Assembly: GCA_947493885.1 (NCBI GenBank)
Contig: CANLTE010000001.1
Span: 186,001 to 250,000 of the forward strand
Source of the DNA: an uncultured Maribacter sp.
GTDB taxonomy: Bacteria; Bacteroidota; Bacteroidia; Flavobacteriales; Flavobacteriaceae
Length of the DNA stretch: 64,000 bases
Direction of reading: 5' to 3'
The notes below the pieces were generated by a model that was given only the letters and a program-made list of their open reading frames with translations, was not told the DNA's origin and ran no database searches. Positions 43,581 to 51,345 of this stretch are shown one piece after another. How positions within the stretch are numbered: position 1 is the first letter of the stretch; the number at the start of each line of letters is the position of its first letter. The translations under genes were made by a program, and so were the position numbers.

Positions 43581-44489
43581 TTAGTGTTTTTCCTTTTCCT
43601 TCTTTTCTTTCGTTTCCTCCTTATCGGCTAAGAACTTCTTAAATACCGTCCAAGATGTTTCGTTTGGTCGTTTATCATCCATAGCAGGAGGAGCGTCATA
43701 TTTAGGGTAACGTTCTTCCAATATTTTTTGAATTCGTTTCCAAATTTGGTCTTTTTCCAAAACACTTTTCCCTGTAGCATTTGCAATTATCCAACCTGGC
43801 CTGCTTCCCATTTCCATCCACGGTAACCATTGTGACATTCTTTGCCATGAAATATTAGATTGTTCAACATTTCTAATTTTAGAATTTGTTAACTCTTCTG
43901 CATTATAGTAGGTGTTAAAAATTTCCATGGCGTGATAAGTTCCGCCTACGTATTTTTGATAATCGCCTGCTAAAGGATTTTTATAGAACAAAGGAACTTC
44001 ATGTGAGGTTACTGCAATTTCTCCGTATTTTCTAAAACCTGTTTTTAATGTTGAATTTCCTTCTGCATCTTTTTCATAAACAGTATTCCTCATATTTACC
44101 GGGTCATTGGCAACATGAACAACATCCACCATTTCACCCGTCCATGGATTTTTCCACTTATCAATTATTTCATTAGTCTCTGGATCTAAGTACATCATAA
44201 TCTCACGCCCTACTAGCTTAAAGCCTTTTCCTCTTATTGGGTCTTCAACACAATCACATTGGCGCACATTAAGCCCAACTACATTAAATAAATGACGATC
44301 TTTTTCACCCTGTACACGACTATAAATTCTACCTTCCCACATACTATATAGTGGCTTTCCTTCTTCAAGGGTGCCGCAAGACGTTTTTTGACGTATTTCT
44401 AAGGCTTTCTCCCCTTCAAATTTCAATTCTTGAGCTTGTGTCCCTAATACAAACACAAAACTTAATAACCATGTAACTCTAGTCTTCAT
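43581..44489 (-). CDS. DUF1838-family exported protein, copy 2
   Basis: This 302-residue protein has a Sec signal (MKTRVTWLLSFVFVLGTQAQ); I chose this Met over one 48 bp upstream that lies within the VOC gene. DUF1838 marks are PLYSMWEGRIYSRVQGEKDRHLFNVVGLN, EIMMYLDPETNEIIDKWKNPWTGEMVDV and SRPGWIIANATGKSVLEKDQ. It resembles the Tat-type copy at 45559 more than the lipoprotein copy at 31747. The C-terminus is very charged (KEETKEKKEKEKH). Function is unknown. Confidence 0.8.
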   Translation of the reverse strand: MKTRVTWLLSFVFVLGTQAQELKFEGEKALEIRQKTSCGTLEEGKPLYSMWEGRIYSRVQGEKDRHLFNVVGLNVRQCDCVEDPIRGKGFKLVGREIMMYLDPETNEIIDKWKNPWTGEMVDVVHVANDPVNMRNTVYEKDAEGNSTLKTGFRKYGEIAVTSHEVPLFYKNPLAGDYQKYVGGTYHAMEIFNTYYNAEELTNSKIRNVEQSNISWQRMSQWLPWMEMGSRPGWIIANATGKSVLEKDQIWKRIQKILEERYPKYDAPPAMDDKRPNETSWTVFKKFLADKEETKEKKEKEKH

Positions 44490-44499
44490 TTTTATATAT

Positions 44500-45456
44500 T
44501 TAATTGTTTCTTTCCAAAAACTCCCAAAGCACTCCACTTGGACTCTTCACTGCAAAACAATTGATTTCGCCGTAAGGTTCAATGGTTACTTTTTGCAAAT
44601 GCTGATGTATTTTAACTTCCTTTTTTATGAGAGTATCATAATACTCTTCTAATCCTTTAACCTCACACCTATACAATAACAACCCTCTATTTGGCGGAAC
44701 TGCTAATTCAGAAAAATCTCTTCCTTCAACACCCTCAAATTCACATATTTGAAACATGACGTCGCGGGTACCATCAATGGAAAAAATATTAGCCTTGCAA
44801 GTAACATTAGGAATCATATTTATAGGTATACCAAACATATTTTCAATAGGAGCTTCTTTCTTTACTTCATATTCATTCAGCAACGAAAAACCTAAAGCGT
44901 TTTCATAAAAATCTCTGGAGGCAGCAATGCTTTTAACGGTTATGGATGAATTATAAATATGTGATGGTATTTTGAATCCTATAGGCAATTCCAATGGAGG
45001 TTGTACTCTATGAGTAAAGGCAATAATGATATCATCATATCCCTGCATTAATATATCATACAATTTAAAAGGTCCCATTTCTTGTAACAGGGGGTCGCTT
45101 AAACCATGAAAGCCCATATCACGAATCTCATTAAAGGTTTGGGCTACCTCTGGAACTCTTAGATTTATATCCATTATTCCGCCAATATCCCATGGTTTTT
45201 GAGATGACCTAATATACTTTTGATCTACATTACTAAATTTTACCAAACGTAACTTACCTGATGGATGGTTCTCAAACTGGATTAAAGTTTCCTCTCCTGC
45301 AGCCTCTTTTTTTAGTCCCCAAAAATTAATGGTCGAAGCACTTGTCGCATAAGTACCAACAGCAGTTAAGCCCCCGTAATTACAGAAAAAGCTTTTGACT
45401 TTTTCCATATCACCAACGCTATAAACTACCTCTAATATGGTCTTTAATTGATACAT
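44500..45456 (-). CDS. Two-domain VOC protein, first gene of the 45-37 kb operon
   Basis: This 318-residue cytosolic protein has VOC domains at about 5-155 and 165-315. The first opens TILEVVYSVGDMEKVKSFFCNYGGL; the second opens IYNSSITVKSIAASRDFYENALGFSLLNEYEV and ends SPSGVLWEFLERNN. It is closest to the protein at 34165 (DIGGIMDINLRV versus DSGGIFDVNTRV). It starts 32 bp from the palindromic operator and is divergent from a Tat-type DUF1838 gene. Confidence 0.77.
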   Translation of the reverse strand: MYQLKTILEVVYSVGDMEKVKSFFCNYGGLTAVGTYATSASTINFWGLKKEAAGEETLIQFENHPSGKLRLVKFSNVDQKYIRSSQKPWDIGGIMDINLRVPEVAQTFNEIRDMGFHGLSDPLLQEMGPFKLYDILMQGYDDIIIAFTHRVQPPLELPIGFKIPSHIYNSSITVKSIAASRDFYENALGFSLLNEYEVKKEAPIENMFGIPINMIPNVTCKANIFSIDGTRDVMFQICEFEGVEGRDFSELAVPPNRGLLLYRCEVKGLEEYYDTLIKKEVKIHQHLQKVTIEPYGEINCFAVKSPSGVLWEFLERNN

Positions 45457-45488
45457 TTATTTTGATTACGCTTCAACAATATACAAAA

Positions 45489-45507
45489 TAATTAACATAG
45501 TTAACTA
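45489..45507. promoter_or_regulatory. Island operator site 3 (19-bp palindrome, reverse orientation)
   Basis: The reverse strand reads TAGTTAACTATGTTAATTA. It lies between the divergent VOC (45456) and DUF1838 (45559) genes. It is followed at 45507-45521 by the same 15-mer ATTAATTATATTAAT seen at site 1. Confidence 0.7.
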
Positions 45508-45558
45508 TTAATTATATTAATTATTTACATATCTTTAAATAAACCCAATTATTGAAGC

Positions 45559-46488
45559 ATGAAAAAAGTAGAGAATTTTAAAGGGAAAGATATTAGCAGA
45601 CGCTCATTTTTAAACTCATCAGCCTTATTATCTGTTGCTGCAATTCCTGGAATAGGTATGGCTGCTCCATTTATTAGTGAAAAAGCAAAACACTTTGCCT
45701 TTTCCAAAACAGATGCATACCAAACACATATTCGTTTAATGGGTAGTTTAAAACCCTCTACAATATATAATTGGTTTTCTGGACATTTATGGGGCATTGT
45801 CCCAGGCGAAGCTCCTAAACCCTTAACAACCTTACAAGGTTTGGCTAAAAGTATTTGGCAAAAAGAAGGTGATAATTACAGTAAGGAAAGTTTTGATATC
45901 GGCTTTTTTGGAGATTTGGAAACTGGTGAAGTTCTTAAGGAATGGAAAAATCCCTATACAAATAAAACAGTAGAACCCTTTCATTTTATGTACGGTGGAG
46001 GCAGCAAAACAATATATACTCCTGAAGGCGTACTATCAGGAGACAAAGTTAAGCCATACAAGCATAACTGGATACAATCTGGTGAACAAGTCTGGCTTGA
46101 TGAATACGGCTCTGCCAGTTTTAAAAACCCACTAGACCCTAAAGAATGGCCTGTGTCTTCAGCGGGAGAGCAAATGCACTTTGGCTCATCAACCACATTT
46201 ATGGCAAATGCTAGTCAACTTTTTAACTCAGATTTAGATTCATGCGACCAAACTTTTTTTTGGACAGCAATAAATTCATGGGAGCCTTGGCTACGAATGG
46301 GACAAAAACCTGGATTTGTTATGTGGCGTGCAACTGGAAAAAAAATATTTGATACTAATGAAATTCCAGAAAGTATTAAAAATTACATTGCAAAGGTGCA
46401 ACCTAATTACTTTACTGACGAAAAGCCTTGGAGTGAGCGAAAAAGTACCTACACCAGCTATAAAAAACTTAGAAAGGGGCAACTATAA
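45559..46488 (+). CDS. DUF1838-family Tat-exported protein, copy 3
   Basis: This 309-residue protein has a Tat leader (ISRRSFLNSSALLSVAAIPGIGMAAP). The DUF1838 domain shows FSGHLWGIVPGEAPKPLTTLQGLAKS, FFGDLETGEVLKEWKNPYTNKTVEPFHF and QKPGFVMWRATGKKIFDTNEIP. Tat export implies folding, perhaps with a cofactor, in the cytosol first, although the other two copies use Sec or lipoprotein routes. It is a single plus-strand gene between two minus-strand operons and shares its promoter region with the VOC gene at 44500. Confidence 0.82.
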   Translation: MKKVENFKGKDISRRSFLNSSALLSVAAIPGIGMAAPFISEKAKHFAFSKTDAYQTHIRLMGSLKPSTIYNWFSGHLWGIVPGEAPKPLTTLQGLAKSIWQKEGDNYSKESFDIGFFGDLETGEVLKEWKNPYTNKTVEPFHFMYGGGSKTIYTPEGVLSGDKVKPYKHNWIQSGEQVWLDEYGSASFKNPLDPKEWPVSSAGEQMHFGSSTTFMANASQLFNSDLDSCDQTFFWTAINSWEPWLRMGQKPGFVMWRATGKKIFDTNEIPESIKNYIAKVQPNYFTDEKPWSERKSTYTSYKKLRKGQL

Positions 46489-46490
46489 AT

Positions 46491-47588
46491 TTATGACCCA
46501 GGCCGTAATTCTTGTTGCAGTTTTACATTACGATCCGTTTTTATATCACATTGAACTCTAATCCATCCTGGGTTAAAACCTATGCGATCTGCACCCGGAT
46601 TTCCCCATGAATAAATTAATGTTTTGTTTGTTGCCTTGTCAATAATATAAATTACAAAAGTTTCTCGATGCATACCAAAAGACCAAGTATTACGCATACC
46701 TAATAGCATATTACGTCCATCGGTATATTCAAACTCGAACTTTCCTCCTTGATCCAAAATGTCAATGTAATGTTTAGTTATCGTTGGTCTTCCATTGGAA
46801 TCGTTCGGAAAATCTACCATACAGGTAAAACATCTGGCCTTCTCCAATTTATACGCACTAACCTGTTTATCGTCAGACAAGCGTGAGTTTGATTGATAAC
46901 TTATTTCTTGAAAACCAAACTCGGTTTCTGATACCGTAAATTGATAATCCATGGTTTTATCTTCATCACCTTTTATACAATTTTTATCAGTTGTTTTTGC
47001 AATAAAACCATCACCGTTTCTTCTGAGTAATAACTCACATCCTTCTATTAATTCATCAGCATCTGGTTTTAATTGAGATAATACCTCAACACTTTCTCCA
47101 ATGGCGAGTATGGGTTTTTTGTTTTTAAAATGAAAAACTTTTACTCGTATTGCTTTTTCCACATCATCCGGAAGTAACTGGTATATGCATTGCCTGGTAA
47201 TTGTAGAAGAATCATCATTCCGATATTCCTCAACATATACTCCAGCTACGCCAAAATTGGAGTTTTGAAATTGTCGGACAGAAACATGAACCCTATCATG
47301 CCTAGCAATAGTAGATTTATCTTTTTTCTGGAACTTATCAAAATCCAACTGCTCTACATTGTCATATTCTCCTTCCCAAATATGTGTAAGATAATCTAAC
47401 TCACGCTCGGGATACGAAAACTTTCGGTTAGGTTCAACGGTAGATGCAAGTCTTTTTTTTGCAGTTTTTGAAGATTCTCCCATTGCAGGTGAGCTCGCAT
47501 TAATTTTTTCTTCTTTTTCTTGACCAACGCAGACAAAAAAACCCATTAAAAAAATGAGCATTATTTCTATTTTTTTAATGGGCCTCAT
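46491..47588 (-). CDS. CpcT/CpeT-like protein with extra C-terminal domain, copy 3
   Basis: This 365-residue protein has a signal peptide (MRPIKKIEIMLIFLMGFFVCVGQ). I chose this start because the open frame extends 111 bp upstream into the next gene. The CpeT domain (about 65-240) has HIWEGEYDNVEQ, VYVEEYRNDDSSTITRQCIYQL and LIEGCELLLRRNGDGFIAKTTDKNCIKG. A second domain (about 255-360) has HYIDILDQGGKFEFEYTDGRNMLLGMR and RIGFNPGWIRVQCD, as in the 30716 protein. It is the last gene of the operon headed by hyuB. Confidence 0.77.
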   Translation of the reverse strand: MRPIKKIEIMLIFLMGFFVCVGQEKEEKINASSPAMGESSKTAKKRLASTVEPNRKFSYPERELDYLTHIWEGEYDNVEQLDFDKFQKKDKSTIARHDRVHVSVRQFQNSNFGVAGVYVEEYRNDDSSTITRQCIYQLLPDDVEKAIRVKVFHFKNKKPILAIGESVEVLSQLKPDADELIEGCELLLRRNGDGFIAKTTDKNCIKGDEDKTMDYQFTVSETEFGFQEISYQSNSRLSDDKQVSAYKLEKARCFTCMVDFPNDSNGRPTITKHYIDILDQGGKFEFEYTDGRNMLLGMRNTWSFGMHRETFVIYIIDKATNKTLIYSWGNPGADRIGFNPGWIRVQCDIKTDRNVKLQQELRPGS

Positions 47589-47601
47589 ATAATTTGTTTT
47601 T

Positions 47602-48018
47602 TTATTTTTTCCAATCCCCAATTCCATATGGATCTTGATGCGGTGCTGATACATGCTCATGTCGAATTTTCCAGTCATTATCTTCTTTTTTAAAAACAAA
47701 AGAAGATCTAAACGTATTGAAAACTTTTTTGTCGCCTACTGTTAAATACAGCTCCGTAATTCCACTTATCCAACCTAAATCACCTATAATTTCTTCAAAA
47801 GGACCCTCGGTCCATACAATTTTGTCCATTGCAATTGGTGAATCCGTAAAATCTGACCAACCTTCAATTATTTTGGAAAAACCCTTGGTGCTGTATCTAG
47901 GGCCTTCTAATACCACATATGTTTCTTCGTCTTGACAATAACCATTTTTGATTTCATCAATATTTTTATCAATAATGGCGTTAAAAAATTTTGTGATTCT
48001 GTCGTGCAGTTCTGGCAT
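47602..48018 (-). CDS. SnoaL/NTF2-like protein
   Basis: This 138-residue protein has the cone-shaped NTF2-like fold pattern of SnoaL_3/DUF4440 proteins: a helical start (ITKFFNAIIDKNIDEIKNGYCQDEETYVV) and then strands ending FRSSFVFKKEDNDWKIRHEHVSAP with the common late His residues. Such proteins act as small cyclases, isomerases, hydratases or ligand binders. Its start shares one base with the stop of the gene before it. The specific reaction is not known. Confidence 0.8.
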   Translation of the reverse strand: MPELHDRITKFFNAIIDKNIDEIKNGYCQDEETYVVLEGPRYSTKGFSKIIEGWSDFTDSPIAMDKIVWTEGPFEEIIGDLGWISGITELYLTVGDKKVFNTFRSSFVFKKEDNDWKIRHEHVSAPHQDPYGIGDWKK

Positions 48019-48371
48019 TACATTTTATTAATATCGTTAGCAATTTCGGCAATAGTTTTATCTGGGTTCTCCAACTCTTCCATTTCTTGCTGAACTATAC
48101 GCAGTACTCTTGAAATATACTCGCTATGCCAAGTTTGTCGCTGTGTTTCTTCTTCCTTAGTTTCAGGAATATAATTGTCAATTTCTTCTTGAGACACCAA
48201 CCCTTTTTTTTCTAATAAGCGCTCAATAGTATCCATACGTTCTCTCATAACGGCTAATTCTCCTGCCACCGCCATTGTGATATTTAACACACGTTCTACC
48301 GCTGGATCGTTATGAAAATAAGGTCGTTTACCTTTAGATTTACTGGACGCTAGTTTTATATAGTCAATCAT
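48018..48371 (-). CDS. Small helical protein of unknown family
   Basis: This 117-residue protein is charged and helical. The segment DPAVERVLNITMAVAGELAVMRERMDTIERLLEKKGL (about 22-58) looks like a coiled coil or oligomerisation helix, and a short C-terminal helix follows. It has no signal peptide. It lies between the methyltransferase (11 bp) and the SnoaL-like gene (1-bp overlap), so it may be a partner or subunit of one of them. I do not recognise the family. Confidence 0.65.
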   Translation of the reverse strand: MIDYIKLASSKSKGKRPYFHNDPAVERVLNITMAVAGELAVMRERMDTIERLLEKKGLVSQEEIDNYIPETKEEETQRQTWHSEYISRVLRIVQQEMEELENPDKTIAEIANDINKM

Positions 48372-48382
48372 AGTATTATTTT

Positions 48383-49570
48383 TTAATTTTTAATTGCTCC
48401 AAAAACATTCCATATTGGAGACCTTCCATGATCTTCTGGCTCATCTGCCTTTTGACTTCCATCATCTAAATCGTTCTCTGCTTTTGCTCCTATTTGCATA
48501 AAGTCTTCTTCTTTAAATCCAGAAGAAACCATAAGCTCTTTAGGGTCAATATCATGCATTTTTGACCAATAAGGCTCGCTATTATTTAGAGCATCCCAAT
48601 CACGAATAAACTTCTCAAACAAGCTCATATCATTAGTATACTGAGGTTGCTCTATGTGCAATGTAAGCCCTCCTGGTTTCAATATACGATGAATTTCTTT
48701 CATTATTTTATAAATAGATTTACCCCCAGTCTCATGAAAAAACATAGTGGACTGAATCCAATCAAATGACTCGTTTTCAAAAGTTGTCATTGCGGCATCC
48801 ATTTGCATAAACGTAACATTTGTAATACCTAAATCTATTGCTCTGGCATGTGCATATCGCAGCATTGGAGCACCTGTATCAATTGCAATAACCTCTGCAT
48901 CAGGGAAGGCCTTTGCAATAGGCAATACATTATGCCCCATGCCACAACCAATATCTAAAATTCGTTTTGGCGCAAAATCTGTATACGTTTTTTTCACCCA
49001 ACTTGCTATTGCTTTTCCTCCGCCATCATTAAACCTGCCTAATAAACCAGCAGTGGTAACAAAAATTCCAGAATCGTAGTTCGCTGCTGGAGTTACATCA
49101 CCTTCAATAAGCTCAGTATGATAACTTCCTGGCATTAAATGATTATCAACAGCCAACAAATATTCGGGAACTTTACAATTGGGGTCTAAAACTAAAGTAG
49201 ACTTACCTTTATTTAATTTTTCTGCTTTATCTCTTAATTCTTCTGCCTGGCGAAGCACAATTGAACGCCCTGCTTGTTGTCTCATCTCCATTGTGCTTCT
49301 GCGTAATGAAGACCATATTTGATAATGCGAATCTTTACTTATGGCTTCTCCTAACTCATCTACAGATGCAATAGCGCGCCCATTATTCTTAACAAAGGTT
49401 GGTTCCACCCGTTTTTCAAAGGCAACTTTATTTCCCTGTGATACGTGAGCCAAATGTTTATTTAAATTTGAAAGAAAGTTGTACCGGGCACGTTCATCAT
49501 GATTAGTTTCTGGTAACATAGCATGTTTAGCTATTTTATTCCATACTGGTGGTAAGTTTTTTGCTGCCAT
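48383..49570 (-). CDS. Class I SAM-dependent methyltransferase with long N-terminal region
   Basis: This 395-residue protein has the SAM-binding motif ILDIGCGMGHN (204-214), then AEVIAIDTGAPMLRYAHARA, and FDWIQSTMFFHETGGKSIYKIMKEIHRILKPGGLTLHIEQP as the later methyltransferase motifs. The first 190 residues are an extra domain, mainly helical, of unknown role. The fold fits small-molecule O-, N- or C-methyltransferases. It follows hyuB by 6 bp. A methylation step in a breakdown pathway is unusual and may protect or mark an intermediate. Confidence 0.83.
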   Translation of the reverse strand: MAAKNLPPVWNKIAKHAMLPETNHDERARYNFLSNLNKHLAHVSQGNKVAFEKRVEPTFVKNNGRAIASVDELGEAISKDSHYQIWSSLRRSTMEMRQQAGRSIVLRQAEELRDKAEKLNKGKSTLVLDPNCKVPEYLLAVDNHLMPGSYHTELIEGDVTPAANYDSGIFVTTAGLLGRFNDGGGKAIASWVKKTYTDFAPKRILDIGCGMGHNVLPIAKAFPDAEVIAIDTGAPMLRYAHARAIDLGITNVTFMQMDAAMTTFENESFDWIQSTMFFHETGGKSIYKIMKEIHRILKPGGLTLHIEQPQYTNDMSLFEKFIRDWDALNNSEPYWSKMHDIDPKELMVSSGFKEEDFMQIGAKAENDLDDGSQKADEPEDHGRSPIWNVFGAIKN

Positions 49571-49576
49571 TTTATT

Positions 49577-51196
49577 TTAATTTATATATCCTAATGCCTT
49601 GTCTTCTTCTATTAAAACAGCATCACGCTGTGCAGGGTCTCCATAACCTCCTCCTCCTGGAAGGGTTAGTATTAACTCTTCACCCGGGTGCAATTTATCT
49701 AATCCTTTAGGTGGAAAATCTCTATGGGGAATTATTTCCATACTTCCCATTTGTCCATCCTTACCAAGTAAAATTCCTTTTGCAGGTGTTTGAGTTTTTT
49801 CGGTTAAAAGTGATATGTTTAAAGGGTTTTCTCCGACGTTTTTGAAACTAAATCGCTGTCCTAAGCCTCCTCTATATTTACCTTCTCCTCCAGAATTTGG
49901 AACTAACGATTTTTCAGTTACTAAAACAGCAATATCTGTCTCCAAAACTTCAATAGGTACGTTGGCAACATTTGTCGGAAAACTTAACACATGTTCTCCA
50001 TCCATATTTGGTCTTGCGCCATATCCCCCGTTTAAAAAGAAATATTCCACAAATTCTTTTCCTTTGTGTTCTCCGTTTAGTACAATACACCAACAAGCAC
50101 TGCCACAATCCGCCTGAACCTGTTCGGGAACGGCTTTTGCTAAAGCTCCAAAAACTACCGAATGTAACATATTACCTGTGATATTTCTTGCTCCTAATGG
50201 AGAAGGTTTTTGTGCGTTAACCAAACACCCCTTGGGTGCTGTTACTTTAATTGGATAAAAAGAACCGTCATTGTTAGGAACATCTGGACTAAATGTACAT
50301 TTAATTGGATATGCAGTATAAGCATAAGTATAATTTAGTACAGCATTTATGCTTAACGGATGCGCACCAGAAGTGCCTTCATAATCAGCATGAATTTCAT
50401 CTCCTTTAATGGTTACCGTAATTTCAAAATGACAACCATTTCCTTTTCCATCACCATCGGTATCATATTGGTACTGATAGCTTCCGTCTGGAGCTGCCAA
50501 CAAAGCTTCTCGCATGGCTTTTTCGGAAGCATTAATTACTGCATCCGCCAAATCTTGAAGGTTTGCCAAATTGTTTTCCTCCATTAATTTCATCAAAGAT
50601 TTTATACCTTGATCATTAGCGGCAATTTGAGCTCTTATATCACCAACGGTTTGATCTGCAGCCCTTACATTATGTTCTAAAATGTTGAAGAGTGTTTTAT
50701 TAGGTTCACCTTCTGAAATTAACTTTGTTGGTGGTACCATTAAGCCTTCTTCATATAAATCTCTGGAACCTGCGCCCCATAACACACCGCCCATATCTGG
50801 TGAATGCGCTATGGTACCAATAAACCCAATAAGATTTCCTTCATAAAAAATTGGAGAAACTATACCAATATCTGGCTTGTGACCCGCACATAACCATGGA
50901 TCATTTGTCATTACTACATCTCCTTCTTTCCAACTATCTAATGGAAAATAATCTGCTAACAATGCTTTTGTTAACATAGGTAAGACTCCCAAAAAGGAAG
51001 GTACCGATACACTAGATTGGGCTATAGAACGCCCTTTTCTATCCATTAAAACTACGGCAAAGTCATTAGACTCTCTTGTCACCGTAGAAAAAGATGTACG
51101 TTGTAGTGTGGTTCCTGCCTCATCGACTATACTAATGAGTCTTGACCATAAAATACTTAATGCTATTGGGTTAAATTTTGTTGCTGTTGTTTGCAT
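49577..51196 (-). CDS. Hydantoinase B / oxoprolinase B-type subunit
   Basis: This 539-residue protein belongs to the HyuB family, the partner of HyuA in ATP-dependent N-methylhydantoinase, 5-oxoprolinase and acetone carboxylase-like enzymes. Characteristic parts are TLQRTSFSTVTRESNDFAVVLMDRKGR, NDPWLCAGHKPDIGIVSPIF, YEGTSGAHPLSINAVLNYTYAY, and the C-terminal PNSGGEGKYRGGLGQRF and PGGGGYGDP. The pair opens cyclic imides, lactams or hydantoins, or carboxylates ketones. It heads the operon behind operator site 4; hyuA lies in the neighbouring operon. Confidence 0.9.
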   Translation of the reverse strand: MQTTATKFNPIALSILWSRLISIVDEAGTTLQRTSFSTVTRESNDFAVVLMDRKGRSIAQSSVSVPSFLGVLPMLTKALLADYFPLDSWKEGDVVMTNDPWLCAGHKPDIGIVSPIFYEGNLIGFIGTIAHSPDMGGVLWGAGSRDLYEEGLMVPPTKLISEGEPNKTLFNILEHNVRAADQTVGDIRAQIAANDQGIKSLMKLMEENNLANLQDLADAVINASEKAMREALLAAPDGSYQYQYDTDGDGKGNGCHFEITVTIKGDEIHADYEGTSGAHPLSINAVLNYTYAYTAYPIKCTFSPDVPNNDGSFYPIKVTAPKGCLVNAQKPSPLGARNITGNMLHSVVFGALAKAVPEQVQADCGSACWCIVLNGEHKGKEFVEYFFLNGGYGARPNMDGEHVLSFPTNVANVPIEVLETDIAVLVTEKSLVPNSGGEGKYRGGLGQRFSFKNVGENPLNISLLTEKTQTPAKGILLGKDGQMGSMEIIPHRDFPPKGLDKLHPGEELILTLPGGGGYGDPAQRDAVLIEEDKALGYIN

Positions 51197-51216
51197 GAAT
51201 CAACATGAATTAAAAT

Positions 51217-51235
51217 TAGTTAACTAAGTTAACTA
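51217..51235. promoter_or_regulatory. Island operator site 4 (19-bp perfect palindrome)
   Basis: TAGTTAACTAAGTTAACTA is a perfect inverted repeat around its central A (21 bp if one flanking T/A pair is counted). It lies 20-40 bp before the hyuB start, and is the best copy of the five. Confidence 0.75.
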
Positions 51236-51280
51236 ATTTTTGATTATTACTACTATTTTTAACTAAAAACTTTTGATTTT

Positions 51281-51316
51281 AAAGGGTGTATTTAACATTG
51301 CGTCAATACACCCTTT
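51281..51316 (-). terminator. Terminator of the 59-51 kb minus-strand operon
   Basis: AAAGGGTGTAT and ATACACCCTTT form an 11-bp stem with a 14-nt loop. It lies 30 bp after the flavoprotein stop and separates that operon from the hyuB promoter. Confidence 0.7.
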
Positions 51317-51345
51317 CCCTAAAAAAACTTAATTCTTATCATTTT

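Noticed and set aside
47589-47699. Long N-terminus of the CpcT-like protein at 46491
   Set aside because: It overlaps the SnoaL-like gene and lacks a signal; the internal Met begins a proper signal peptide.
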